Below, piece after piece: positions 27,434-36,683 of a DNA stretch of 64,000 nucleotides (position 1 is its first letter; each line of letters opens with the position of its first letter). The notes under the pieces were generated by a model. That model was not told the DNA's origin and searched no databases. It worked only from the letters and a program-made list of their open reading frames with translations. The translations under genes were made by a program, and so were the position numbers. Origin of the DNA: Agrobacterium tumefaciens str. B6 (lineage in GTDB: Bacteria; Pseudomonadota; Alphaproteobacteria; Rhizobiales; Rhizobiaceae); assembly GCF_001541315.1 (NCBI RefSeq), contig NZ_LMVK01000013.1, positions 1 through 64,000 on the forward strand, given 5' to 3'.

Positions 27434-28954
27434 TCAGTTCAGGTCCGGATGGCGGCCAACGAGTTCCTCGCGTTTCGCCTGGAGGGTTTTCTTCTGCTCC
27501 TCCAGCTTGACGAGTTCCTCGTCGATCTCCTCGACACTTTTTTCGATGTGGAGATATTGCTCGGCAAGGAGCGATTTTGCTTCCTTCCGGCTGGAGGCAT
27601 TCGGCGTATCGCCATAGAGCGGCCGGTTGGCCGTTTCCTTCAGGAAGAAGGTCGTGACGATGCCGAAGACGGCTGCGACCATGAGGTAATAGGCGGGCAT
27701 GTAGATGTTTTCGGTCACCTCCACCAGCCAGGCGGTTACCGTTGGTGTCAGCCCCGCGACGATGATCGAGATATTAAAGGCGATTGCCAAAGCGCTGTAG
27801 CGGATGCGGGCCGGGAAGAGGGCGGGTAAGGTGGAGGCCATGATGCCGATCAGGCAATTGAGTGCGACTGCGAGAATGAGCAGCCCGAAGAAGATCTGCA
27901 CCACCTGACCGCTGGCAATGAAATGAAAGGCCGGCAGCGAGAAAAAAAGGATCGCCGTGCTGCCGACGGCGAGAAACGGCCTGCGGCCGATTCGGTCGCT
28001 CAGCAAGCCGATCGCCGGCTGGACGAACAGCATGCCGACCATGACAGCGATGATGATGAGAACGCCGTGATCCTCACTGTAATTCAACGTTTTCGACAGA
28101 TAGGTCGGCATGTAGGTCAGCAGCATGTAATAGGTCACGTTGGTGACGAGAACCATGCCGATGCAGATTGCCAGGGATCGGGTATGCTCTCTGGCGATTT
28201 CCGCTATCGGCACCATCGGCCGCTCCTTGAGCGACTGGCGGTCCTCTTCTTCAGCGCGCTGCAGCCGTTCGGTGAAGGCCGGGGTTTCTTCCGCGGCGTG
28301 GCGGAGATAAAGGCCGATGAGGCCGAGCGGTGCGGCAAGGAAGAAGGGTATGCGCCAGCCCCAATCTAGGAATTTTGCTTCCCCCATGGCGCTACTGAGC
28401 AGCACGACGAAGCCCGCGCCAAGCACGAAGCCGGCAATTGAGCCGAAATCGAGCCAGCTGCCGAGGAAGCCGCGTTCGCGGTCCGGCGCATATTCCGCCA
28501 CGAAGATCGCCGCGCCGGTATATTCGCCGCCTACGGAAAAGCCCTGTGCGAGCTTGCAGAGCAGCAGGAGGACGGGCGCCCAGATGCCTATCGTCGCATA
28601 TCCCGGAATGAGGCCGATGCAGAAAGTGCTGGCCGCCATGATGATGATGGTGAGCGAAAGGACTTTCTGGCGTCCGAACTTGTCACCCATCGCGCCGAAA
28701 AAAATGCCACCGAGAGGACGAATGAGAAACGGCACCGAAAATGTCGCCAGTGCCGCTACGGTCTGAACGGCGGGAGCCGCCTCGGGAAAGAAGACCTTGC
28801 CGACGGCATAAGCGACAAAACCGTAAACACCGAAATCGAACCACTCCATGGCGTTGCCGAGGGCTGCGGCCGTCACGGCCTTCTTGACCTTTTCGTCATC
28901 GATGACGGTCACGTCGTCAATGCTCAGCGGGCTGGCCTGAACCTGATTGTGCAA
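27434..28954 (-). CDS. proP: ProP-like MFS osmoprotectant/metabolite:H+ symporter
   Basis: A 506-residue member of the metabolite:H+ symporter branch of MFS. It begins KKAVTAAALGNAMEWFDFGVYG, has RPLGGIFFGAMGDKFGRQKVL after helix 2, and 12 predicted transmembrane helices. The last 50 residues form a charged heptad-like tail (EAKSLLAEQYLHIEKSVEEIDEELV split by KKTLQAKREEL), the coiled-coil C-terminus seen in osmosensing ProP. It therefore probably imports proline or glycine betaine. It is a single gene convergent with the pentitol operon. Confidence 0.85.
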   Translation of the reverse strand: MHNQVQASPLSIDDVTVIDDEKVKKAVTAAALGNAMEWFDFGVYGFVAYAVGKVFFPEAAPAVQTVAALATFSVPFLIRPLGGIFFGAMGDKFGRQKVLSLTIIIMAASTFCIGLIPGYATIGIWAPVLLLLCKLAQGFSVGGEYTGAAIFVAEYAPDRERGFLGSWLDFGSIAGFVLGAGFVVLLSSAMGEAKFLDWGWRIPFFLAAPLGLIGLYLRHAAEETPAFTERLQRAEEEDRQSLKERPMVPIAEIAREHTRSLAICIGMVLVTNVTYYMLLTYMPTYLSKTLNYSEDHGVLIIIAVMVGMLFVQPAIGLLSDRIGRRPFLAVGSTAILFFSLPAFHFIASGQVVQIFFGLLILAVALNCLIGIMASTLPALFPARIRYSALAIAFNISIIVAGLTPTVTAWLVEVTENIYMPAYYLMVAAVFGIVTTFFLKETANRPLYGDTPNASSRKEAKSLLAEQYLHIEKSVEEIDEELVKLEEQKKTLQAKREELVGRHPDLN

Positions 28955-29075
28955 TTGTCGTCCCCTTGAATGCCTTGCGCCCGATTATTGCGCGCCATGA
29001 AAATGCCTGACATGCGCAAGTGTTCCATTTGCCGGCGGAGGGGGAGCGGTGCAGGGAGCGGCCCATATAAACGAA

Positions 29076-29096
29076 CGCCCGGCACATGGCCGGGCG
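29076..29096 (-). terminator. Hairpin after the PRC-barrel gene
   Basis: CGCCCGGC and GCCGGGCG form an eight-base-pair stem with a five-base loop. On the minus strand it begins about 25 bases after the PRC-barrel stop codon and runs into a T-rich TTCGTTTATAT. Confidence 0.65.
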
Positions 29097-29120
29097 CTTC
29101 TGAAGTCTGGTGGGACAGGC

Positions 29121-29417
29121 TTAGTGACGATGTTCGGGCATGTCCTTCAACTGGTCCTTTGTCCACGAGGTAACGGCATGGACGTCGCCATCCTCATCGC
29201 GCATGAAATCAAGGTCGCTGATCGGCACTGCAACGGGCTTTGCGCCAATGCCGAGAAAACCACCGACATCAATGATGGCTGTCGTGTTGGCGCCGACACC
29301 GTGGACATGGTCAACTTTACCGACCTTGTGATCATCCGCGCCATAAACGGTGGCGCCTTCCAGAACGGATGGTGTGAGTTCGGTTTCAGCCAGACGGACG
29401 TGATTGCTGTGGTCCAT
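29121..29417 (-). CDS. PRC-barrel domain protein
   Basis: A 98-residue protein with a PRC-barrel pattern: LEGATVYGADDHKVGKVDHV, then AIIDVGGFLGIGAKPVAVP and a final acidic/charged tail rich in His. Such small proteins are common in rhizobia and are often stress-related, but the function is unknown. The ATG at 29417 follows AGGAGGAAG on the minus strand; the open frame upstream of it has no support. No operon partner is seen. Confidence 0.8.
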   Translation of the reverse strand: MDHSNHVRLAETELTPSVLEGATVYGADDHKVGKVDHVHGVGANTTAIIDVGGFLGIGAKPVAVPISDLDFMRDEDGDVHAVTSWTKDQLKDMPEHRH

Positions 29418-29692
29418 TGTTCTTCCTCCTGTCTTGGGTTTGCACAAAACAAACTCCCGCACCGCAAAACCGTTCCATCCAAAATCCCCATGCCGGTGAG
29501 CGCGGGATCGCTGCCTATTTCTCATCGGTACATTGTTGGGGTTTGCTTTTGGGCGCTTCCGAAAAGGTTGCGGAATGGTCACACCTTTTCTTTGGAAGAC
29601 AAGTTTTCGCTAAATTGCAACCGCTAAAGTTGTTGCGATGACGTGTCGGGATGTTATCTCTGCGTCAGGTTGAATCATCGAGGGGATGAGGG
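29418..29692. other. Divergent promoter region, PRC-barrel and polysaccharide export genes
   Basis: No gene is seen in these 275 bases. The part nearest the export gene (29580-29690) is AT-richer and should hold its promoter; GAGGGGATGAGGG just before 29693 supplies a ribosome-binding site. Confidence 0.5.
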
Positions 29693-30829
29693 ATGAAAAA
29701 GTTGGGGGCGGTTTTGCTGGTGGCGCTTTTGAGCGCATGTGCAAAGCCATCTGACGGACCGACCGCGGGCAATATCCGGTCTGCGACCTTCCCACGAACC
29801 AACGAAAAAATCCCCGTCATCGAACTGGCGAATGCACCGGCGGCCACGGTTTCCGCCGGGAGCCTGCAGGGCGCCTCCGGGCCTGGCCTTACCGCGCTTC
29901 GCAACACCGGTTACAACGCCCAGAGATTGCGGCGCGGCGACGTGATCGACATCACCGTGCTGGATACGGGAGAAGACGGACTTTTCTCCCCGACGCAAAG
30001 CAAGACGCTCAATCTCGGCCGCTTTACCGTGGATCAGAGCGGATCGGTGAATATTCCCTTCGTCGGCAAACAGCGGGTGGTGGATTCGACGCCTGAGGGG
30101 CTGCAATCGCAGGTCGTCGCCGGGCTCAAGGGATCGGCCGTGAACCCGCAGGCCGTCGTCACCGTCGTTGACAAGCCGACGAGCGCCGTCATGCTCGGCG
30201 GTGCAGTGAAGAACCCCGGCAAAATAACGCTCACCGCCCGGCAGGAGCGGGTGCTCGATGCCCTCAATCAGGCCGGCGGCCCGACTGTCGCGCCGGGTGC
30301 TGCCACGGTCACCGTTGTTCGCGGCTCGCACAGGGCCAGCGCGCCGCTTGACCGCGTCATGCGGGAAGACCGCCAGAATATCCGACTTTCGCCGGATGAT
30401 CAGATCATGATCGATGGCGATGCGGCGAGTTACACGGCGCTCGGCGCCTTCAAGAGCGCCGGCGAATTCCAGTTCGAAGCCGGAAAACTCACCCTGGCGC
30501 AGGCTGTCGGCCGCGCCGGCGGGTTGCTGGATGACCGTGCGGACGCACGCAATGTCTATGTCTTCCGCAACGAGATCATTCAGGTTCCCGCCGCAACGGC
30601 ATCGGGCGCGAAAGGCCCGGTCGCGACAGCCACGACCATGCGGCCGGTAATCTATCACGTCAATATGCGCGACGCTTCCAGCATTGCCCTCATGCAGCTT
30701 TTCCAGATGCAGATGGGTGATGTGCTTTATGCCAGCAACGCGCCGCTGGTGGATTCGGCCAAGCTCCTGACCGTGTTCCAGAAGAGCGTGCCGACGGCGG
30801 CAGCACCGCTTCCCGGCAGCGGCAACTGA
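29693..30829 (+). CDS. Wza/KpsD-type polysaccharide export outer-membrane lipoprotein
   Basis: A 378-residue protein with a lipoprotein signal (VALLSAC, lipidated Cys at about residue 16). The poly-export domain follows with RLRRGDVIDITVLDTG and FTVDQSGSVNIPFVG, then SLBB-like repeats (VMLGGAVKNPGKITLT, LGAFKSAGEFQFEAGKLTLAQAVGRAGGL). It should form or associate with an outer-membrane channel for exported polysaccharide. No polymerase, tyrosine kinase or glycosyltransferase gene is adjacent, so it is an orphan here. Confidence 0.88.
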   Translation: MKKLGAVLLVALLSACAKPSDGPTAGNIRSATFPRTNEKIPVIELANAPAATVSAGSLQGASGPGLTALRNTGYNAQRLRRGDVIDITVLDTGEDGLFSPTQSKTLNLGRFTVDQSGSVNIPFVGKQRVVDSTPEGLQSQVVAGLKGSAVNPQAVVTVVDKPTSAVMLGGAVKNPGKITLTARQERVLDALNQAGGPTVAPGAATVTVVRGSHRASAPLDRVMREDRQNIRLSPDDQIMIDGDAASYTALGAFKSAGEFQFEAGKLTLAQAVGRAGGLLDDRADARNVYVFRNEIIQVPAATASGAKGPVATATTMRPVIYHVNMRDASSIALMQLFQMQMGDVLYASNAPLVDSAKLLTVFQKSVPTAAAPLPGSGN

Positions 30830-30836
30830 CGATTGG

Positions 30837-30857
30837 GCGCTACAGAAGTTGTAGCGC
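30837..30857. terminator. Bidirectional hairpin between convergent export and tagE genes
   Basis: GCGCTACA and TGTAGCGC form a perfect eight-base-pair stem with a five-base loop. It overlaps the last codons and stop of tagE and lies eight bases after the export gene stop, so it could end transcripts from both sides. Confidence 0.55.
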
Positions 30858-31748
30858 TTCCATCGCCGATTGCGGACGCAAAGCGGGATCGTCATGGCAA
30901 CAGGCGTCCGCAAAATCCGCCAAGCTTTGCGTTGCTCGCGCCCCATCTGACCCGGCAAGCCGCCGGGCAAGCCGTCCCACTGAAAATATATCCTGATCCG
31001 GCTTTGCCGCTGCGTCCCGCATCCGTTCCGGCGCCGCAAATTCGCGCGAGGCGGCGAAGCTCATGCCCCGTTCCGCATGTCTTTGGCCGATCTCCAGCGT
31101 AATACCGAAATCGCCAAGCCTACCTGTTTCGAAATCGCCGTCCTCCAGAAAAATATTGGCTGGTGTGACATCGCAGTGGACATAACCCCGTGCATGCATG
31201 CCGCTTAGCCCTTCCAGCAGGCGGCGAAGGATTGTGATCGCCTGCGGCGCGGTAGTAGGCCGCTGCGACGCCAGTGACTGCGGCAGCCATGGTTGCAACA
31301 GACCCGGCCTCCCATCGGGCAGTCTCAGCAGCGCCGATGTTTCCACCAGGCACGGATGGCGCAGCGCCAGTCCGACCTGTGCCTCCTCCCGCAATCTTTG
31401 CAGTAGCGCCGCGTCGTTTCTCAACGCTGGTGGCACGGTCTTCAGCGCATGAAGGGTGCCGAGATCGCGGTGCCGCACTTGCAGCAGCAGGGTGTTTTCG
31501 CTTTCGTAGGCAATCCGTTCAAGGGAAAAACTGTCGGCAATCCAGTCGGGTTTTGCCTCGGAAAAATACGAGACTTTCCGATCCAGCGCGTTCCTGATCT
31601 GGTCGATCAGATCCTTCCGGTCTTCGGCCGACCTCTCCTCAGTGCCATCGTGGCGGATGCTTTCCCACAGATCGGAAAAGCGCTCGGCAACCTGCGGGTA
31701 GGCAGGCCCATCGCCCGGTTGTTTACCCTTGCTCAAGCCGGTTTCCAA
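30840..31748 (-). CDS. tagE: T6SS-associated Ser/Thr protein kinase TagE (PpkA)
   Basis: A 302-residue kinase with the catalytic lysine in LHALKTV, the catalytic loop YVHCDVTPANIF, the metal-binding LGDFGIT and the APE-like FAAPER. The catalytic loop has HCD instead of HRD, so it is a non-RD type kinase. No transmembrane or periplasmic sensor segment is present, unlike Pseudomonas PpkA. In Agrobacterium the TagE/PpkA kinase phosphorylates TssL to switch on secretion. It is the last gene of the minus-strand T6SS operon and overlaps tagF/pppA by 26 bases. Confidence 0.9.
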   Translation of the reverse strand: METGLSKGKQPGDGPAYPQVAERFSDLWESIRHDGTEERSAEDRKDLIDQIRNALDRKVSYFSEAKPDWIADSFSLERIAYESENTLLLQVRHRDLGTLHALKTVPPALRNDAALLQRLREEAQVGLALRHPCLVETSALLRLPDGRPGLLQPWLPQSLASQRPTTAPQAITILRRLLEGLSGMHARGYVHCDVTPANIFLEDGDFETGRLGDFGITLEIGQRHAERGMSFAASREFAAPERMRDAAAKPDQDIFSVGRLARRLAGSDGARATQSLADFADACCHDDPALRPQSAMEALQLL

Positions 31749-33123
31749 TCACGATGGCGCTGACATTCTCGCGTGCGTCTTCGATCAGCGCTTCCTGGAT
31801 CAGGGCGCTGGCGCAGTCCTTGATCGGGGTGTTGCCGACAATCTCGGCAATGGCGCGCTCCTTCAGGATTTGCACCAGCGGATAGCTGCACAGGAGCAGC
31901 CTGTCCTGCGAACTCCACTCTTCCCCGACGATATCCGGCCGGAATTGCTGGGAAAGGCCGACACATTGCGAGAGCTGCTTTTTCATGCCGACAACGACGT
32001 GATCGCGCGAAAGCTGGTGCATGGTTCCGTTTTTCAGGAGATAGGCACGCGCGTCGCCAGACCACAACACGCTCAGCCTGCGGCCGATAATGGAGGCTAT
32101 GACGACGCTCGCCATCGGCCTGCCGTCGGCGCCCATGGCCTGCCGGGACAGAAGCAGGCTGTTGACCGTGCCGAGCTTTCCCCTGATCTGCTGCGCCATC
32201 ACTTCGGGATTTTCGGCATCGGGCGTCTCGGCAAGAATATTCGTGACCAGACGCGCCGCTTCCACGGCGCTGTGCGTGTCCCCCTGTCCATCCGCTATGG
32301 CGAAGAGGGCAGGCGTCTGGGAAACGAAGAGCGAATCCGCATTCAGGGAGAGCCGTGTTCCCGGGTGCGTGGCATAGCTGTAGATAACCGGCGTGGGCTG
32401 TTCGGTTGAGGGCGCGGGCGAAATAACGGGTGGGGTTTTCTGTCTCGCACTCTCCGGCGCCTGCGCAGGTGCTGAACCTTCCTCATCGCCCTTGCCTGCC
32501 ATGTCGCTGAAGAGGCGCAGGAAATCGGAAGCTTTGGGTTTGCCGTCAAATTTGAGGCCGCGTGCACGGCGGTTGACGGGATCGATGCGCCACCAGAGGC
32601 TCGTCGGTACACGGTTACGCACCATTTCCGGTGCATCATCCTCTTCCCGTGGCTTCGGCGGGCGCAGTTTTTTGACGGAGGCGTTGAACCGGGACATGTC
32701 GAAATCACCCGTCATGGATGTTTCGGCCAGCGCCTCGGCGGCCATGAACCAGGTGTCGTCGAGATAGAGCGTTCTTGGATGTTTCCGGAAGTTATTGAGC
32801 TGGGCAACGATGGCAAGCGGATATTTTCGCCCCACCCGGTCTGCACTGGGCACCAGCACGCCGGCATAGGCGGAGTTTCCCCATATGCCGCTTTCGATGA
32901 TGAAACGTATGGGAGGCGATGACGCGAATATTTCGGACCATCGGCCCGCGAACGTGTCCGCGCAGGCGTGCAGGCCGGATCGCATCCAGTCGTCAAACGT
33001 CCCGATCAACTCTCGTTCAAGCCCGTCGGAGATGAAGTCGCCATGGCTGGGTACTTTGCCGAAGAAACCGATACGGTCGCTTTCCGCTGCGGTTTCCGCG
33101 GGCCTCGATGCCTGATTGGCCAT
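31723..33123 (-). CDS. tagF-pppA: TagF-PppA fusion: T6SS repressor domain plus PP2C phosphatase
   Basis: A 466-residue protein. The N-terminal 210 residues are TagF/SciT-like, with IGFFGKVPSHGDFISDGL. A linker rich in Pro/Ala/Gln follows, and then a PP2C phosphatase domain (about residues 245-466) with FAIADGQGDTHSA, SVVIASIIGRRLSVLWSGDARAYLL and DHVVVG. The fusion joins two negative regulators of T6SS: PppA reverses kinase phosphorylation and TagF blocks assembly. The fused form is the one I recall from Agrobacterium. It lies 83 bases after tssM. Confidence 0.93.
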   Translation of the reverse strand: MANQASRPAETAAESDRIGFFGKVPSHGDFISDGLERELIGTFDDWMRSGLHACADTFAGRWSEIFASSPPIRFIIESGIWGNSAYAGVLVPSADRVGRKYPLAIVAQLNNFRKHPRTLYLDDTWFMAAEALAETSMTGDFDMSRFNASVKKLRPPKPREEDDAPEMVRNRVPTSLWWRIDPVNRRARGLKFDGKPKASDFLRLFSDMAGKGDEEGSAPAQAPESARQKTPPVISPAPSTEQPTPVIYSYATHPGTRLSLNADSLFVSQTPALFAIADGQGDTHSAVEAARLVTNILAETPDAENPEVMAQQIRGKLGTVNSLLLSRQAMGADGRPMASVVIASIIGRRLSVLWSGDARAYLLKNGTMHQLSRDHVVVGMKKQLSQCVGLSQQFRPDIVGEEWSSQDRLLLCSYPLVQILKERAIAEIVGNTPIKDCASALIQEALIEDARENVSAIVIGNRLEQG

Positions 33124-33206
33124 TAGTTGTTATTGACCGTGGTGCTTTTCGTCGTTGCTTTCATCATAGATCCCCTCCTGTAAAAAAACGCTGTGCCGCC
33201 CCGCCG

Positions 33207-36200
33207 CTAAAACTGTGCGGGGCAGGCAAAGCCGGCGATGGCGTCCAGCCTGAATGGGTTGAGAACCGAACCGAACTGAATATCGAATTCGGCAGCCTGA
33301 GCGCCATTCGCAAATCGCACCCGCAGCAGATCACCCGACTGGTTTTCGATGTCGGCGCCGTCAAACAGCCGGAATGGCGACCAGTCGCCGTTTTCGGTTT
33401 TCGCCTGCTGCCAGCCGCCCGGCTGGAAGGCGATGCGCGACAGGCTGGCCGTGTTTTCGCGCGACGGCCAGGTGATCGATTTCGCCTGAATGGGGCCGTG
33501 ATAATAAACGACCCGCTCACCCTCGATTTCCAGCATGACGGCACTGGAGGCATTGGTGAGCGAAACGGGTTTGACATTGATCGACACCGCCGGCGTCTCG
33601 CTGCCATTCGGGAAGAAGGCGCGCGAAATCTTGTCGGCATTTTCGAACTGGGCAATGGCGCTGCTGGGAATGCCGGCGGCGCCGAAGGTGCCTTTCCAGC
33701 TCCAGGGGTTGGTCGTCCTGTCGACAAACGGCTCCAGTCGCTGTTTGAAGAAGCTCTGGAAAACACCAGATGGCCCGAACAGACGGGTGAAATCCGCGAT
33801 GGCGACATCGCGGGAAGACGACCTGTCAAAAGGATAACGGCCCGTGACGATGGAAGAGCACAGGGACGCCGCATCGGCTGCCCAGAGTTCGGCAATGCGG
33901 CTGCGTGCGGATTTGACCGCAAGCGAGCCGACATCCGCCGCCACGCCCGCCACCCACACATCCAGCGGCGCAGGCAATTCACGGGCCTGCTGCAACAGAT
34001 CCTGATTTGCCTTGGTGAGTTGGCTATCCACGTCGAACACCCTGGCGACTTCGTCGGAGGTGGTTGCCGAGCGGGCAAGCTGCTCGTTCAGCATCTTGAA
34101 ATGCGCCAGCAACTGTTCCGATGGCGAACCACCGGCCTTGCCGCCATTGGCCTCGCCCGTTGCGGTCGTGCCTTTCGCCGCAAGCATGTCGCGCAGTCTC
34201 GCATAGGGATCGGCCGCATTCACCGTGGCGGCCAGAACGGCTGCGGTTGTGTCACCTTCCGCGGCGGAGGCGAGGGTGGCCGGGTTTGCTCCGGGGCGCA
34301 GATCGGTCGCATCCGCGATCGATTTGGCGGCCTCCACCACAATATTGCGCTCATTGGCAAGTGCGCGGGTTGTTTCCACCGCGTCGCCCAGGGTCTGGGA
34401 TGGCTTGACCCGAAGGTCGGCCAGCGTATCGGCCCATTTTTTCTCGAAACGGTCGAAATAGATTTGCAGTGCAGCCTGCGCCACCTGCTCGACCGTGGCG
34501 CCCCTGATGGCATCATCGGAACCGCGCACCCACGCTTCGGAAAGCGCGATGCGCGCCGCATGGGCGACCTGCGGAATGACAACGGTGCGATATCCTTCCG
34601 CCGTGAAAAGACCTTCGATGCCTTCCGCCATTGGCGCCTTGCTGCGACGCTCGAAGGCGCGCTCGCCAAGCGGGCCGAAAGCCGTGGCGGGTGTCCATTC
34701 CATCAGTTCCCGCGCCTGCGGAAGACCGGCGAGAATATCATAGGCACGCGTGCCGACAGCCTGGTTGCGGATGGTTTCGCGGGCGGTGGCGATGAGCCGC
34801 GCATCGAGTTCGATCGGGGCGAGCACGCCATTCGCCAGTGCTTTTGCGTGCCGGTCGAGCGCCTCTCTCGCCGCCGCTCTTCCGTCGCCGGGATAAAGGG
34901 AGGCGAACATCTGATGCGTCTGCACGGTCAGGAAATCGGGCTCCAGCGCACCCATGCCGCCGAGCATTCCATAGAGCTTCAGCGAATTGAAGGTGCGTGT
35001 GATATCCTTTTCGTCCTTCAGTTGTTTCTGTAGCTGCACGATCATGCGGGGCAGGAGAAGGGCGTTGAGCGCGCGCTGATAGGCGTCACGCTGCCGTCCG
35101 GCGATCTTGTCTTCCTGATCGAGGCCGAAGCTGACGTTCCACACTCTCTCGCGGGCAAAGCCGGAATTGACATCGCGCAGATTGTCGAGCGCCGGGAGGA
35201 TACGGAGAAAATCGGCGTCGGAAACATCGCGCACGGGAATGCCCTGAACGAGCTGTTCATAAGCGCCAAGTTTGCGATCGGCTTCCGCTAGCGCCTGCGT
35301 ATTGGCGAAATAGGTGAAAATCCAGCCGGTGAAGACAATGGCGACCGCGGCGGCGGAAACGCCATAGGCAATGCGCCGCACCAGCAATTGTCGCCTGGAA
35401 AGGCGCTTGTCACGCATCACCAGTGCGGCTTCGGGGAAGATGACGTCCTTGAACAGCCGCGACAGGAAATAGCTTCGGCGGGTTCGGGACGCTGCGGGAG
35501 ACCTTCCCGTTTCCGGCTGCGTTCCCGAAGCGAGGTAAACGCCACGCAGAAGCGGCGCTTCGATGAGCGGAGAACTTGCGCAAAGCTCGGTCAGAGCTTC
35601 ATGGAGCCGGTCCTTCAGCCGTGCGAGTTCAGCCGGGAAACGGAAGATGCGGCCGCGCGTTTCGGCATTCTGCTCCTGCTGCAGGCGCTCGATCAGCATC
35701 GCATCGACCCGCTGTTGCAGCAGTTCGAACTCTTCCATCAGGCGTTGCGGCAGGTTTTCGGCGGTATAGCTCTCATCCAGCTTGAAGGTGGTGCCCCATA
35801 CCTGCTGGCGATCGGTCTTGTTGAAACCGTCGAAGAATTCCACGAAACCATGCAGCAGATCCGCCTTCGTCAGCACGATATAGACCGGAACGCGCGCACG
35901 CAGATACTCGTCCAGTTCCGAAAGCCGCTGACGGATGGAGCGCAGTTCCTGCCGCTGTTCCTCGGGATCACGGGTGAGAAGATCGGGGATAGACAATGTC
36001 ACCAATGCGCCGTTGATCGGCTGCGAGCGGCGATATCGTCTCAGAAGTCCAAGGAATCCTTCCCAGCCGGCCTTCGATGAGCCATCAAGGTCGTCCTGCG
36101 TGGTGTAACGGCCGGCAGTGTCGATCAATATCGCCTCGTCGGCGAACCACCAGTTGCAGTTGCGTGTGCCGCCGATGCCCTTCACCGCGTTTTCGCCGAG

Positions 36201-36683
36201 CGCATCGCCAAGCGGAAATTGCAGGCCGGAATTGGTGAGCGCCGTTGTCTTGCCGGAGCCCGGTGCGCCGAAGATGACATACCAGGGCAGGTCGTAAATA
36301 TAACCGAAGCGCTTTTTCGTGACCCGCCGCAGCAGCGCCAAGGCTTCCTTGAGACGCGTCTGGATTTCGCCGACTTCGGCCTGGCGGTTGGCAAGGGCTT
36401 CGCGCTCGATACTGTCGACGAGTTCCTTGTCCTGCTTGCGACCGCGATAAATCGTGACGACGATATAGACCAGCCATATCGCCAGAATGATGCCGATGGC
36501 GATCAGCCGGGCCTGTGTCGTTCCCAAAGGCTTGAAATCGCCCAGTGCGACCAGATAGCCGTAAAACCAGATGACGATGCAGAGCGCGACCACCCACAGC
36601 AGCGACAGGAATCGGCGGCCGATGAGAGCCGCATAGCTCTCGACATAGGAGCGGATCGTATAAAAATAGCTTAGCGGATTCAT
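33207..36683 (-). CDS. tssM: T6SS membrane-complex protein TssM (IcmF family)
   Basis: A 1158-residue inner-membrane protein. Two N-terminal transmembrane helices (about residues 20-60) precede a cytoplasmic NTPase domain with intact Walker A VIFGAPGSGKTTALTNSG (about residue 138) and Walker B AILIDTAGRY. A third helix near residue 445 leads to a large periplasmic region ending in the ImcF-related C-terminal domain. It forms the membrane complex with TssL. It overlaps tssL by four bases. No TssJ lipoprotein gene, the usual third partner, is present in the window. Confidence 0.96.
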   Translation of the reverse strand: MNPLSYFYTIRSYVESYAALIGRRFLSLLWVVALCIVIWFYGYLVALGDFKPLGTTQARLIAIGIILAIWLVYIVVTIYRGRKQDKELVDSIEREALANRQAEVGEIQTRLKEALALLRRVTKKRFGYIYDLPWYVIFGAPGSGKTTALTNSGLQFPLGDALGENAVKGIGGTRNCNWWFADEAILIDTAGRYTTQDDLDGSSKAGWEGFLGLLRRYRRSQPINGALVTLSIPDLLTRDPEEQRQELRSIRQRLSELDEYLRARVPVYIVLTKADLLHGFVEFFDGFNKTDRQQVWGTTFKLDESYTAENLPQRLMEEFELLQQRVDAMLIERLQQEQNAETRGRIFRFPAELARLKDRLHEALTELCASSPLIEAPLLRGVYLASGTQPETGRSPAASRTRRSYFLSRLFKDVIFPEAALVMRDKRLSRRQLLVRRIAYGVSAAAVAIVFTGWIFTYFANTQALAEADRKLGAYEQLVQGIPVRDVSDADFLRILPALDNLRDVNSGFARERVWNVSFGLDQEDKIAGRQRDAYQRALNALLLPRMIVQLQKQLKDEKDITRTFNSLKLYGMLGGMGALEPDFLTVQTHQMFASLYPGDGRAAAREALDRHAKALANGVLAPIELDARLIATARETIRNQAVGTRAYDILAGLPQARELMEWTPATAFGPLGERAFERRSKAPMAEGIEGLFTAEGYRTVVIPQVAHAARIALSEAWVRGSDDAIRGATVEQVAQAALQIYFDRFEKKWADTLADLRVKPSQTLGDAVETTRALANERNIVVEAAKSIADATDLRPGANPATLASAAEGDTTAAVLAATVNAADPYARLRDMLAAKGTTATGEANGGKAGGSPSEQLLAHFKMLNEQLARSATTSDEVARVFDVDSQLTKANQDLLQQARELPAPLDVWVAGVAADVGSLAVKSARSRIAELWAADAASLCSSIVTGRYPFDRSSSRDVAIADFTRLFGPSGVFQSFFKQRLEPFVDRTTNPWSWKGTFGAAGIPSSAIAQFENADKISRAFFPNGSETPAVSINVKPVSLTNASSAVMLEIEGERVVYYHGPIQAKSITWPSRENTASLSRIAFQPGGWQQAKTENGDWSPFRLFDGADIENQSGDLLRVRFANGAQAAEFDIQFGSVLNPFRLDAIAGFACPAQF

